From a virus: 64,000 bases of DNA. The stretch is taken from positions 113,188-177,187 of IMG/VR virus record IMGVR_UViG_3300043446_003158; one strand, 5' to 3'. A program made the position numbers and the translations under genes. The notes under the pieces are model-generated. The model was not told the DNA's origin, did no database searches, and saw only the letters and a program-made list of their open reading frames with translations. Of this stretch, positions 37,301-48,900 are shown piece by piece; the first letter of the stretch is position 1; each line of letters begins with the position of its first letter.

Positions 37301-38361
37301 GAAGAAATTTTTACACAAAATATATCTTCTCTTGGAGTATTATTTTGCTCAGTTTTTTCATTACTAGTAAATAAACCTTTTTGATCTGTTAAATTATTTA
37401 AAGAATCTGCAACATCCACAAAAAATGGACTTAATGAAAAATTACCAGATTGTTCATATGTTCTTTTAGAAATATATTCTTTTATTAAAGAATAATCTGT
37501 AGAGTCTTTTATTTTTTTGACTACACCATTAGTAATTCTAAGAATTTCAATAAAATTAGTATCATCATAATCATTTAAAAGTTGTTTTGATAATTTAACT
37601 TTTAGTTTAAATCTGTCTGCTCCAGGAGCTGAGTAATTAGTAAATCCTTTAGCATTATCATATAGTGTATTATCATCATAAGCACTTATAAATTCTTCAG
37701 AAATACTTAATCCAACTCTGTATGAAGGTGTATTTGAATATTGATCTAAAATTATAGTATCTTTATCTACAGTTACAAAAAAATCTCTTATATAATAAAT
37801 TCCAGGAGATATAGATACTGCTGATCCTGTAGAAGTTGAATTTGATTCAATTAAAGATGCTATTGTATTTCCAGATGTAATAGTAGTATTTCCGTATTTA
37901 ATATTATCTAATAAAGTTAAGGTCTCACCATCAGAGAATCCAGAATTATTAAAAGATGAATCTGATTTTAAATACTTGACATATAAAGTAGTAACATTTT
38001 CTATAGAATCATTCCTAGATAAAACGTTTTGAACTACACAAGTAACTTGAGATACATCTCCCAATAATCTTTTACCTATTAATTCTTTATAATAAAATTC
38101 TACATCTAATCCCAAATGAATAGGGTTTATTTTAACGGCATAATAATTTGAATCATAAGAAACATCTCCAGGAACTACAACAGATCCATCTTTGAATAAG
38201 TTTTTTCCTATTGCAGAAATTTGATCTTGAAGTATAGACTGTAAAGTTGTTAATTCTCTGGCTTGAACTGGATATCCAGGCTTAAATAAAACCTTATAAA
38301 AATTTTTTGTTGCATCAAAATCATCAAAATATGGTGATAGGTTTAAATTTGTTTTTGCCAT
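31303..38361 (-). CDS. Giant DUF4815-type virion structural protein (2352 aa)
   Basis: The N-terminus MAKTNLNLSPYFDDFDATKN followed by YKVLFKPGYPVQARELTTLQ is the signature of DUF4815, a domain of cyanophage virion proteins encoded beside gp8. The remaining 2200 residues are Ser/Asn/Thr-rich beta structure, with two G-x-G-Y repeats (AGYSNG and SGYSPG, near 1780-1840) and a helical stretch near 1100 (DITRLEDRIQKLENFASLSL). It probably belongs to the baseplate periphery, in the position where T4 has gp9-gp12. Many relatives are much shorter. No enzymatic motif is visible. Confidence 0.8.
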   Translation of the reverse strand: MAKTNLNLSPYFDDFDATKNFYKVLFKPGYPVQARELTTLQSILQDQISAIGKNLFKDGSVVVPGDVSYDSNYYAVKINPIHLGLDVEFYYKELIGKRLLGDVSQVTCVVQNVLSRNDSIENVTTLYVKYLKSDSSFNNSGFSDGETLTLLDNIKYGNTTITSGNTIASLIESNSTSTGSAVSISPGIYYIRDFFVTVDKDTIILDQYSNTPSYRVGLSISEEFISAYDDNTLYDNAKGFTNYSAPGADRFKLKVKLSKQLLNDYDDTNFIEILRITNGVVKKIKDSTDYSLIKEYISKRTYEQSGNFSLSPFFVDVADSLNNLTDQKGLFTSNEKTEQNNTPREDIFCVKISSGKAYVNGNDIEKSSTTILDSRKTRSLNVSPQSPILFEMGNLIVLNNVSGCPAIGVGNTYTVSFFNKRKSSNTAGSGTTIGKARVYSFSLSDDTYKNESSRWNLYAYDVQTYTKLLLNTSTNNTVNVSSYVRGLSSGASGYVAESPNNSNILYIYQTSGSFIKNEQIIIDSNKDLIRTVSDIKVYGPQDIKSVYQDSSILSASGLSTDFSADIFLQKSISQNFNPSDTITINPNLSGISTVTSSSGLSFVGIKTESIIRYQVSGLSTETYNRVVYVSEDGLKMHVEAIPTVNNVCVGSLPTGSSVTSTFSLGESTIKNKEKSNLYVNLTNKNISNVDLSSSKITLVKQVSQKSTSSLGQLSLGVSGDFSITNGYFEPFSPGRYSIFYSDGSVEKLNSEKVEITNNGSDITFYGLKASQSANVTVVCTITKNLIRSKSKIYKRSQQLLIDKTSLQISNGISGLTTSNYYGTRVEDNEICLNVPDVSKIVCIYESTNSGVPVLDKLIFPTESVTNAIIGEKIYGSVSDAVGQIVSIQSSEINFVYLNSNKFQTNDTISFEESKISVSLLNVYKGSYIDKTNDFILDKGQKDQYYDYSKIIRNVGTNSPSKKLLIIYNSFEVSESDSGDLYTANSYNTNNFKNDISSLKDSVRSSDVLDFRPRVSKFTSLSSSPFDFSSRIFSSNQSSQIVVAPNESTTVSYSYYVPRIDKLILNKNGNFQLITGFASLNPQEPASVDDAMDIAKIEIPAYVYKIEDIKVSLIENKRYTMKDITRLEDRIQKLENFASLSLLELDVKSLQITDTQGLGLSKYKCGFFADSFANSTMVDYNNKDAKVSINSELGEMSTDVSIHSLKTQILPAQNINLETADYSSDLNLVDSNIKKSGDLITLNYSELEWGDLSQPFATNSENINPNGLSNHNGYLKLRPSVDLWVKTLNPYKGSFIRSQSEWTNNYLSNLFLNGEYSKKMRSRNVEFLASNLFPLTNYTSSFDGSSYINIIPKLLKISMTTGIFNIGETIEGYEGNVKVFSARLCSPNHKYGPYNSPSETYTLNPYQQTEILSDYSQSTTVLNIDTYSLSDNADGRFYGYVRSGLLIVGKTSGAQCVVSSQSLVTDNFGDLIGCFFVSNPFSQPEPSSTFNVGDKTFKLESSYTQLNKSTCESVLYLSENSNFSNNSIIRRPVLINSSASSRSYLSQTFKVDNTGGFLTSIDLYFKEKDASEKVTVEIREVDLGGSPTNKLLQDFARVQLPPNKINISPDGSVATNFKLSSPLYLERNKQYCLSVYSPSSSSYSVWTAISNNPTVTTQNYPQSEQVIYSNQFVGGSLYKPQNGNSPVPSLLQDLKFKLYKAQFVSSGTAFFTNPILSNTSVEEFYDQNIETLVDNPITGFPRKLIIGITTSYLNNFYNFGKRINFTGGNYGFIEKSGGKISGVTTTNVGAGYSNGTYLNVPLYTISGFGPNVFNATANLTFTDNKLSNTVIVQGGSGYSPGDLLGISTGYNPQGFGALISVSDINGTDTLLLTNLPGGDVPLGNNLIHYENNIAVSLAGTTVIRTPVIYNDLYSGNTFKVEHYNHGNHANNNYITIGGVFPDTSPEPLISNITSASNQISIANTSSFYTYDNSAVVGFNTGYVLINNEIMSYSSVNTGYLQISARGVNGSTIRNHSAGDMVYKYECNNVGLVRINTTHTKPNSSYLKSLETSDCYYLQFPREYYPNSCFIEEKTFGGSNCKASQNYQYNSIIPKFNTLTPGGTSINSSIRTISGTSASGSEVSFVDQGLSPILLNAKNDFDSTRLISSRINEINNVQSTPRLKSMLISLTLRTVDVNVSPVIDLVEGSTVALIRNKLNSPISNYVTDDRSNILLNDPHSSIYISKQINLLKPASSLKVITNCYKSSSSDFRVLYKLIRPDSSGVKQSYEFFPGYSNLKDINGDGIGDTIINESLNDGTPDFFVGSSAEGEYSEYEFTADNLGQFVGFVIKIVMSGSNEAKPLKFKDIRAIALA

Positions 38362-38367
38362 TTTAAT

Positions 38368-39930
38368 TTAAAATTCCAGTACGATTTTAATGTCTTCTTT
38401 TTGTTTTGGATTTCTATTAACAACAGGTCTGTTGTCAATATAAATTAGTTCTCCAGATCTTCTATTTATTTCTGGTGAAGCAATTCCATTTACAAAATTT
38501 GTGTTTAAATCAATTGATTTTGAATTTGAGACGAATAAATCACTTTCTTGAAATGATGCATCAATAGCAGCACTAAAACCTTCTTGTGTTGTTATTAATC
38601 CCCCAGATGTGGAAAATCCAATAGCAGAAGATTGTGTAAATACACTCTTAGAATCTTTTTGGTCATAAGATAAATCATTAAAATATAAAGATCTATCTGT
38701 AAAATATTTTAAAACTTTTGTTTCGGAATCATAAGAAGCAATATAACCAACTGCAGTACCAACTCCAGATATTGATTGAAATATTTTTGCTCCTGGAATT
38801 GCTAATTGAGGAGATGCTACAGTAGATTCATTTAATTTCAGCGCATATAAATTTGAAAATGTAGTATCATAGTATATTGATGATGCAGATCCAGCTATGG
38901 TTGGATTTTTAAGAATCCCTATTTGTGCAAATTTAATATCAGAAGGAAAATCTTTCGTAGAGTCATCAAATCTTGCATATATTAAAACTCTTTCACATCC
39001 TAATTCAGTATATATGTCATGCCCATGCCCTCTTGATGGTGGTATTATTGGTATTAAATGTGCAAATGAAGTAGCACCTTGATTTATTGGAGATAAATCA
39101 ACTCTACCATAAGTATAATTTTTTCCACCATTAGAAACTAAAACATTATCTATTTTTCCACCAATAACATCAACAATAACTTTTGCCCCAGTTCCATCAC
39201 CTATTATGTCTAAAGATTCTGTTGAAGAATTGTAACCAGTTCCTGGATTTTCTATATAAACTTTTTTTATTTGGTTTTCATTTATTAAAGAATCTCCACT
39301 ACTTCTAATTGCCTTAATATCGGCATCGGTTGTGGTGGCCCAATTTTCCGGAACTGGTATATATTCAATAGAATCAAATTTAACTATATCACTAGGAGAA
39401 ACAGTAAACAAATATTTCCATAAATATCCGTCACCACTTTCTCCTGCTCTAGATGGTTCTAAATCAACAAATAAAGGTTCATCTTGAGAAGGATTTCCTA
39501 ATCTATTTGTTGATTTAGATCCATTATCTACACACAAATAAACTCTATAGTCTTTATTAACTACGTAATAATTTGCATCATATAATCTATATGAACTTGT
39601 TTTTGGAGATGGATTTTGTACTGAATAGTCATGGCGATACATTTCATAAATTGAATTTTTTGTCCACTGAACTTTTCTTACTAATCTTCTAACATTATCA
39701 CTTGTTATTCTTTTTCCAAAAAGAATAGTATCTTTTACATGATTTAAATAATTAAAATTATCAGTTGGTGAAGGAATACTTGAATCCCAATTAGAAGTTC
39801 TACCAAAACCTACCGAAGATGGATTTGACAAACCTAAAAATACATAGTAAGAATTATTTGGGTCTTGTACAGACTTTACAAAATTTTCAGAATTTAAAAC
39901 TCTAAATTGATCAGTAACTATTGCCGACAT
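38368..39930 (-). CDS. 8: Baseplate wedge protein gp8
   Basis: This 520-residue protein starts MSAIVTDQFRVLNSENFVKS and includes YVFLGLSNPSSVGFGRTSNW, YEMYRHDYSVQNPSPKTSSY and YLWKYLFTVSPSDIVKF, as in cyanophage gp8. T4 gp8 is 334 residues. The extra part contains one or two G-x-G-Y modules (NPGTGYNSS, NGGKNYTYG). It forms part of the baseplate wedge. An exact late promoter lies at 39954-39961. Confidence 0.92.
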   Translation of the reverse strand: MSAIVTDQFRVLNSENFVKSVQDPNNSYYVFLGLSNPSSVGFGRTSNWDSSIPSPTDNFNYLNHVKDTILFGKRITSDNVRRLVRKVQWTKNSIYEMYRHDYSVQNPSPKTSSYRLYDANYYVVNKDYRVYLCVDNGSKSTNRLGNPSQDEPLFVDLEPSRAGESGDGYLWKYLFTVSPSDIVKFDSIEYIPVPENWATTTDADIKAIRSSGDSLINENQIKKVYIENPGTGYNSSTESLDIIGDGTGAKVIVDVIGGKIDNVLVSNGGKNYTYGRVDLSPINQGATSFAHLIPIIPPSRGHGHDIYTELGCERVLIYARFDDSTKDFPSDIKFAQIGILKNPTIAGSASSIYYDTTFSNLYALKLNESTVASPQLAIPGAKIFQSISGVGTAVGYIASYDSETKVLKYFTDRSLYFNDLSYDQKDSKSVFTQSSAIGFSTSGGLITTQEGFSAAIDASFQESDLFVSNSKSIDLNTNFVNGIASPEINRRSGELIYIDNRPVVNRNPKQKEDIKIVLEF

Positions 39931-39953
39931 TTATAATTCGTTTATGTTATCTT

Positions 39954-39961
39954 TATTTATA
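39954..39961 (-). promoter_or_regulatory. Late promoter TATAAATA for gp8
   Basis: TATAAATA on the minus strand, 24 bases before the gp8 ATG, within the short space between the gp7-like stop at 39964 and gp8. Confidence 0.75.
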
Positions 39962-39963
39962 AT

Positions 39964-42900
39964 TTAATCCAAGAATATTTTTACCAATCCTCCCAATTCT
40001 CTTAACCCATAACCTCTTCTTTGGATTGTTGGGAATGAAGACAACCCAGAAGATGCAGTATAATTAGATAAATCTATAGATAATGGATTAGTTTCTGATC
40101 TTTTCACAGAACTAAATTTACCCCAAGAAAATCTTCCTTTTAAAGAAGATCCAGTTGTTTTGAGACCTATTACTGAAGTTTTATCTGATATATTGCATAT
40201 TATTTCTCCTTTAAGATTCAAATTTGTTATTTGATGAACTTGGTATATATTATCGCAATAAGTATTACCAATTGAAACAATTTGCAATTCATTTGAATTG
40301 ATTGAAGTTATTCCATTTCCAATAGAAGTATCAAATACATATATTGGATATCCAACAATTAAATTACTTACATTTATGTTTTGATCATACGAAGTAAATA
40401 ACTTAAGTGCCAAGTTTGTCCCTATACCTGGGCAAGTTGTTATTCCAGTAATTATTCCAGAAAAACCTTGTACAAAATTAATATCAGTAACTAACTCGTT
40501 TGGTATTGCGGAAATGGGTGCAATAACTTCTGGTGGATTTGAATATGTATATCCATATCCAGAATTTGAAATATAAATTGGTGTAGTAATTGTTCCAGCT
40601 GCTGATACTGTTGCAGATATTATTGCATCTGTACCTCCTATGGAAGAAACGGATCTTAATTTTAATAAAATACTATTTCCAATACCAAGACCAGCATATC
40701 CACTTCCACCACTATTTACTGTAATTTTAGAAATAGTAGAAGATAAAGAGACCGTTGCAGTTAATGCTGCAGAAATTGGAGATCCGTTTTGAACTATTAA
40801 TCCATTAAAGTTTGGAATACTAAGATCAAATTGATTTTCTTCATATTTAAAAAATTGAGCGTTATCAACAAATATTTCAGTATCAGAATTTGAAACTGAT
40901 TTTATTATTTTTGCAGTTGGAAAAATTTGACTCTCTAAACTATCTCTGTCTTTATATTGAGTAATTAAATTTGTAACAAGATCTGTTTTTTGTGGAATTA
41001 AATCCATTGGCTTTGGATTTAATTCGTCAACGCCTTCTCCTAAATAAATTCCAGTTTCAAAAGAATCTGAAGAAGTTATAAAAGAAATTACTCTTGGGTC
41101 TTGACCAATAGTAAATGGTAAACCTTCATTTTTATTAATTTGTATAGAATCTCCTGGTTTAATAGTTGGATATACATTTATTTCAACACTATCAATTCCA
41201 GCAGTTCCTCTATAGAAAAATATTGATACATTGTCTTCATATTTTGGAGCTTCAAAAAACTTAAATGTTGTCCCTCCATTATATTCATAAGAAACTCCAG
41301 GTTCCTGTAAAACACCATTGATAAAAATTAATAATATTGTTGAAAAATCAATTATTGCTGCTGCAGGATCTGTTTTACTACGTTCAAAACTTAATAGTTT
41401 GTTATTTTTTATAAGGGGAAATCTTGTTCTAACTCCATTTTGTAAAGGTTTTGTTGTATCCACAAAATCAAATTCTCCAACTTGCCAAGCACCAAAAGTA
41501 TCTGCTTTAACTTCAGTAACAGTAAATGTTAATGGTTCTAATGGTTTGCTAATTCCAGCAGCAGTTGTTAATCCATTTAATTCAAATACATCTCCAAGTT
41601 CAAAAGAATACCCTGGTTTTGTGATTATAAAATCACTAATATAAGAATATGAAGAACCAATTCCAACTCTTTCTGATGGAGAAGCAACTACAGTTATTGA
41701 AAGACCTATTCCAGTTTTTGTTGTGCTTCCAATAGATGGTCTAAACAAACCTTTAATAGAAAGATTTTGATAAGATGGATCCGAAATAACTGGGATTGGA
41801 TTAGAATATCCAGTTCCACCATTAATAATTGTAAAACTAGTTATTGATCCCCCAGAACCAACATTAGCAGTTATTGTTGCTGATAATCCAACATGAGAAG
41901 TATCTGCAATAGATACTGATACTGAACTATAATATCCAGATCCTCTAAATTCATCTCCAAAATCAAATCCAAATGAAGTTGTTAAAGAAGATGTATTAGT
42001 TGTTAGTTTTGATAATGTTATCGAATTGATACCAACTGATGACACTAAAGTATCAAATTGTAAAATATTAGTTATGTTTGGTACTTTTAAATTTACATAT
42101 TGAGGGACAAATTTTATTTCATCAACATACTTATTTAAAATATTCATAACTTTTTGATTGACTTTAATACTATCAGTATTAATTCCAGTTACAATGTTTG
42201 TTGTTACTCCAATATTACCAGTTACTGCTAAACCAACTATTATTGAAGTTGTAAATCCAATAGATTTAATTGATCCTCCAGCACCGACTTTAACATCTAA
42301 GACATCAGATGGAACTCCTATTAATGGAGCATATCCATGTCCACCAGTGAAAGCTAAAGATACTAATACACCTCCTTTTGGTAAATCATTTTGATTTATA
42401 TCATAATCCACAGTAAATGACTCTGATGTATTTGGTAAAGTTATTCCTTTAAACCTTACACTAGAAATACCACCAGAAGTTAATATTTCATAATTATTAT
42501 TTGTGTTATTTGTAGTATCTGGAGTTTGATATATATCATTTAAAATTAAAATATTATTTCCGGGAACAGCATCTGATACTACTTTACCGCCAGAGTATAA
42601 ACTAAATGTTCTTCCAACTCCAGTAAAATTTAAAGATATATCATCATAAATTCTATTTGTTGTATAATCTTTTCTTAAATATACTCTACCATTAAATGTT
42701 GATTTTGGTAATGGTAAATAGTTATCACCAAATAAAGCATTATTTCCTTTACCATCTGGTGCTTCAGAGAACCATATTTTATTTCCAACAATATTATAAG
42801 ATCCTTTATATATTCTAATATCAGTATTATCAGTATGAGTAGTAGATATACTTCCTAAAGATCCTCTATTGACGTTACATAATGCAAATGTTCCTAATCC

Positions 42901-45900
42901 ACTTATTGGTCCAACCACTGTAGTTCCAAATCCAACATTAATAACAGTCATATATTCATCATCAACTTTAAGTATATCAACAGGTTGAATAGAAGATATA
43001 CCAGATAATGAAATAAATGAAGTTCCAGCACTAACTAATCCACCAAGGTTATTGGATAAAGTTTTTGACAACGGAGTATAACTTAATGGTGTTTGTAAAA
43101 CACCATTAACAGTTAGTACTGTTTTTTCTAATTTTTTCTTCATTTCAAATTTATGATAATTTCCACCCCCGAAATTAGTAAATGTAAATCCTATACCGTT
43201 TTTAACACCAGTTATTGAAAAATTATTTTCATCTATTTTTTTGGCATATACTGTTGAGGGGCAAATAGTTGTTATAATACCAACTTGAAAATTATTTCTA
43301 AAAGAAGTTCCTGTTGAAACATTTGATAATGTAGCAGAATAATTTAAATTTGAAGAATAATAAACTTTTTCTGATCCTGATGGTAGACTTGCTAATGACG
43401 AAGTTATTGAATTTATTCCAATAGAAATTATTGTCCCATATTGAGTATTGTCGTCAGAATATATTCCAGAACCAACTTTTAATATGGATGTATTTGCAAC
43501 TCCAGTAATAACTGAAGATCCAGAAGAAACATTTCCCACAAAATAACTGTATGTTATTCCTATACTAATAACACTTGTATTGTTAGGTATATCTAAACCT
43601 TGAATAATATTATTTGCAGTCGTAATAATTCCATCAGTTGAAGCAATTCCTGTTATAGTTTTGAATCCAACTATAGTATCTCCAGTAAAAATAGTTCCTC
43701 CAACTAAAGTGGATCCTATTCCTATAGCAGTTGCAGAAACACCAACTAAAGTCGAAGATGGTGTATATATTAATTCTTCATTATCTTCAAAAAAATGATT
43801 TTTTATTGTAATGACACCTGTCTCTAAATTTAATTGCTTTGTATTTTTAGGATTAAATACTTTTTCAAATATTGGTGTTCTATTCCAATTTAAATCAAAA
43901 TCTAATCTATCTTTTCCGTAATTATTAATAGAACCATATTTATTAACATAGATTCTTTCTCTAGAAGCACCATATGAAAGTATCTCTGGAATATTAAATT
44001 CATCATATTCTGCGTAAATATATTGATCAACTGATTGAATAGTTATCGCGGACTCTAAAAATTTATTATGTGGATGAAATACAAGATTAACCAAAGAACC
44101 ATCGTTATTTGTTGAAAATGTTCCAATACCGCTAGATTCGCCAACTGTTATAAAAGGATCACTTTGCAGTTTAGTGTAAGTTTGATCTGAAATTACAATA
44201 ACTTGATAAATTGCTATAGTTGAACCAATAGAAACTCTTATTAAAGATTTTAATAATGATTCTGTTGCACTATCAAATGATGTAATAGTAGAAATACCAG
44301 TAGTAAGATTATAATTACTTTCAATTCTTGAAGTTCTTTCTGATCCAGGAATTTGATCCTCCACTAAAAATCTATGAATTCCTTCTCCCAATTCTGGTTT
44401 CCCAATAGCAACAGTTTTATTTTTAATAATTAATTTATCGCTAGTATTGTTGAAAAATGATAAACTAATCACTCCAGAATTAACTGTTAATCCAAAAGTT
44501 CCAATATAACCAGATGAATATCCTCCAAAATATTGTGAAGAATCAAAATAATATTCTGCTAAATGAGTATTCGTTCCGTCATAAGTTCCAACTACTTCAT
44601 AATAATTTAATGAATAATCTTTAGTATTAATTATTAATGAAGATGATTGTATAGTATGGTAATCTGCAGATAAAGCTCTAAAAACTGATGTACTAAATCC
44701 TACTTCTCCTTTTACTTCTCTAGATTCACTAAACAATCTAAGAAATCCATAGTTTGTAATTCCAAATCCAGTTATATTTGGTTGTGAAAAATACTCCCTA
44801 TAAATTTTTATATTATAACTAGTTTCATAAGGATCTGTTGGATTAAATACTAATGCAGGATCTCCAACGTTATTAAGTTTACCTTCAAAATACCCAAGAT
44901 CAAAATTTGTAAATATATTAGATTTATTTAAAGTATAAGTATTTTTAAAATCATTAAGAACAACTAAATCAGAAACTTGATATGATACCTTATCGGATTC
45001 TAAATTTTTAATATTTGAGACTTGAACTAAAAATTTGGAATAAAAATCAGTTATATCATAAGTAACAGAATCTAAAAATTCATCTTTGTTAAATTCAGAG
45101 CTTGAAAAACTATTACTTATATCATCTATCTGCAAAACTCTATTAGATTTGCATTCAATGTAGTTTGAAAGTTTTTTATTAAGTAATCTGACATTTGAGG
45201 AAAAATATTGTGTTGCTTCATAATCAAAAGCAATATCATAGTTTTTAATAATATCTACTCGTTTTTGATTATCTAAATTTAAAACTGTTGAAAGAGATGA
45301 AGTTCCTGCTATTGAAGTTTTTCCTCCAGAACTAAATCCAATTTCTCCAAAACTTTTAGTTCCTACAGGATGAACTAATTTATTTAAAGCTTCAGAATAT
45401 CTATCATATTCTACATCACTTTTAATAGAATAAGATAAATTTTGATAATAATCATTATCTGGTAATGCTTGTGTATCTAAATTTAATTTTCCAACATCAG
45501 TAATCCATCCAGATTTAGATTTACTTGAAGATGAATAATTAAATCTAGCATCATATGTAAATATATCAGTTACAGTTGCTTGAGAATTTGAAAAAGTTCC
45601 CTTTACTTTATCAAATATTTTAATTTCTTGAGATGTCTTTGAAACATTGAGTGAATCACTGGATGCGTTTCTTATTTCAATATTTGATGGAATATTATTA
45701 ATATATAAAGATTCTCCATCAGAAAATTTACTTTTTATTTGAACTATATCAAAAATTGGATAAGATTTTTCATTAATTGCAGAACTATATGTAGATTGAC
45801 TTAAAACTGAAACTCCAGGATTTAAAGTATATGGAGATATGTCATATTTTAAAACGGCATTTCCTGGGTCATTTATAAAATCAGTTACTTTAAAAAAGTT

Positions 45901-48900
45901 GTATCCGTGATCTGATGAATTATAACCATCTCCGGGAAATGAAATATTACCAAATTCGTCTTCTACTGCTCCTTTTTGAACATTTTCTACAAAAACATAA
46001 TCCCCAACATTAAATGGTGGTGTTACAAATCCATAAATTGGAGGTGTTCTTACTAAAGCATGTACTATACCATCAATACAAGTTGTAACACCAATAATTG
46101 TAACACCATTGCTGTTATTTACAGTATATAATCTATGAACAGCAGATCTTAGTCCTTTTGGTCTAGATATTATTTTGACAGAACCTATAGAACTTCCATT
46201 TAAAGATAATTCTAGTATTCCAGAATTTACAGGTTGTCTTGTTAAAGTATCAACTAAAACTAAATTTGGTTTAGATAAAAAGTTTTTACCTCCAGAAACA
46301 ACATTAATTTCTGAAATTTCTTCATTGTCACTTAGTATTAGTAAATTATTTAAATTTGCTGATGGGCGTAAAGTTTTGTCAGAAGGGTAATCAAACCCAT
46401 CATTAGAAATTTCTATAGATTTATATTTTCCAATACTTTTCGTAGTTGCATTAATGTAGGCATTTTTTCCTGGAATTCTTCCAGAAAAAGAAGTATCTAC
46501 TCCTACTATTCTTGGTATTTTTTTATATCCAGATCCTCCACTTAATAATTTTACCGATGCAATTGGACCAGTTGTATTTTTTGAAGAAGTTGTATACTCA
46601 ATCTTAGAATTTTGGTTTGTATATTCCAAAGATTCTGGTATTTTTTTTAAAGAAATTGAAAAACTTGTATTTGAAGATTGATAAACTACAGAATTTTGTT
46701 GATTATAAAAACTATCAACAAAAATTACTTGATATTCAGATTCTTTTTCATTTGAAAAAATAGGTTTATGATCTTTAATCAAAGAATAATAAAATGATGG
46801 AATTTTATCATCATAGTTAACTATAAGTTCTCCATTTACTCCAATAGTTCCACTTCTAGATACATTAAATTGAGATGTTGATGCAGTTGAAACAAAATTT
46901 TTATTGAAATTTTTATCATAAAAAAGATCAAATTCATATCCATTTAAAGATGAGTCTGAAAGATCAAATATCACATCATTATTTCTAATTGATAATATTT
47001 GTGGATTAACTTTGCTTATTTCTTGAGAAGATCCCCCAGAATTTTGAATATTAATTTCATTTACTGGAAAAGAAATAGCATCTAAATTAGTTTCGCATAG
47101 TTTTATTTTATTGCTATCTACTTTATTAATATAATAAATTCCAGTTGAAATTCCACCACTATTGTAACTTGAAGTATTGTAAAAAACTTTTTGACCAGTT
47201 TCAAATCTATGCGAAGGTATTGTAATTGTGTTTTTACTTATATCAACAGAAGAAGATCCAAAAACTTCTGGATTAACTAATAAAACATTAAAATCTGGAT
47301 TATATTTTAATGTACTTATTCCACTTAAATTTGGATTTATTTTAAGATCAATAAATTCTCCATTTTGTATATTATGATTAGTATAAGTATTAATCGTTGC
47401 TTTTATTTTAGATACTGTACCAGTTAAAATTTCATCAGAATTTAATACAGATTCAATTTTGTAATCATATTTATTAGATCCATTTGATGCAAAATATAAA
47501 CCTGATGTTGTTGTTGTAAGACCAATTTGTGTTACTATTCCAATAAAATCTTTTGATTTATTAATTACATAAAGATAAGAATCTTCATTAATTTCTGGTG
47601 GTAATCCAAATTCAAATCCAGATGACGTATTAGAAACTAAAATAGAAGCACTTCCTACTGATTGACTTGATGATAATTTTATAAGATCATTTGTATTAAA
47701 TGGATGATTTGGAATGTAAATACTTCTAGTTGGAATAGAAACTTTCTTAGAAAAATCTCCATAATATTGTGTTATCAATGTTTCTTTACCCTCTAAAGTA
47801 CCAACACCCACAGAATCATTCGGATTAAAATAAACTATAGATTTATTTTTAGATTTAAAATATTTTGAATCTAAATTTATTTTAAATATGCAAGGAATTT
47901 CTTCAACTAAAGATGATATACTATGAGATATTCCAGTTTGAGATCTCATACATCTTAAAATATTATTTTCAAAAATATTTAAAATCATAAATTTTTCACT
48001 ATTAATTAAAACACTACTACCAACACTTACGTTTGATAATCTTCTATCTAAATAAATATCTGTCACCACACCGACATTTGGTGCTGAATTTAATTCTCTT
48101 AATAAAACAGCACTTTGCTTAGTTACTTCAATTTTATGATTTCCTGCAAGATTTTTGACAGAAGAAGTACTTAAACCAGTAATTTGAATACTTTCTTGAT
48201 CTAAAAGATTGTGTGATGGTAAAATTTTAGCAATAACAGTGTTAGAATTTTCCCAAGTAAATTCTACATTTTCATATAAATTATACGTTGTATTTACAGA
48301 TTCAATTTCAGATCTATTAAATACTTTTTCTATTACAGCTAGAGCCCCTACCCCGCTTGTTCCTTGATTTTCAAAAATAAGTTTATCTCCATTACTATAT
48401 CCCTCTCCGGGAACTTGTATTATTAAACCATCTACAGATCCAGTTTCAACAGATTTAATTTCTGACCTTTGCTTTAATCCAAAGTTTTTAGGTAAAAAAT
48501 AATTACTAGAAAATTCTCTATTTACTCTATACGGAAATGTATTTCTTAGTAAATTTTCATCATCTAAATCTGCATTTTGATCTAAAATAAAGTTACTCTC
48601 TGGATCTGATCTATAAGAATTTCCTATAAAATATGGAAATTCTGGAACTATTTCAGTTTTTGCAGCAGTACTAACATCTAACTTAGTGCTAGAATAATAT
48701 GCATATACACCATTCGGAAATTCTGGTGTTTTTGAAAATCTACCATTATGAATATCAAGATTTCCAGAATTTGTAAATGAATAATCTTCCACAAAAAATC
48801 CAGATGGTAAATCTTGGAGTGGAGGTCTATTATAAACTTTTTCTGGATTTAAAGTATATCCACTTTTTAAACGAACAATTTGTGATGAAAAGTTTGAAGG

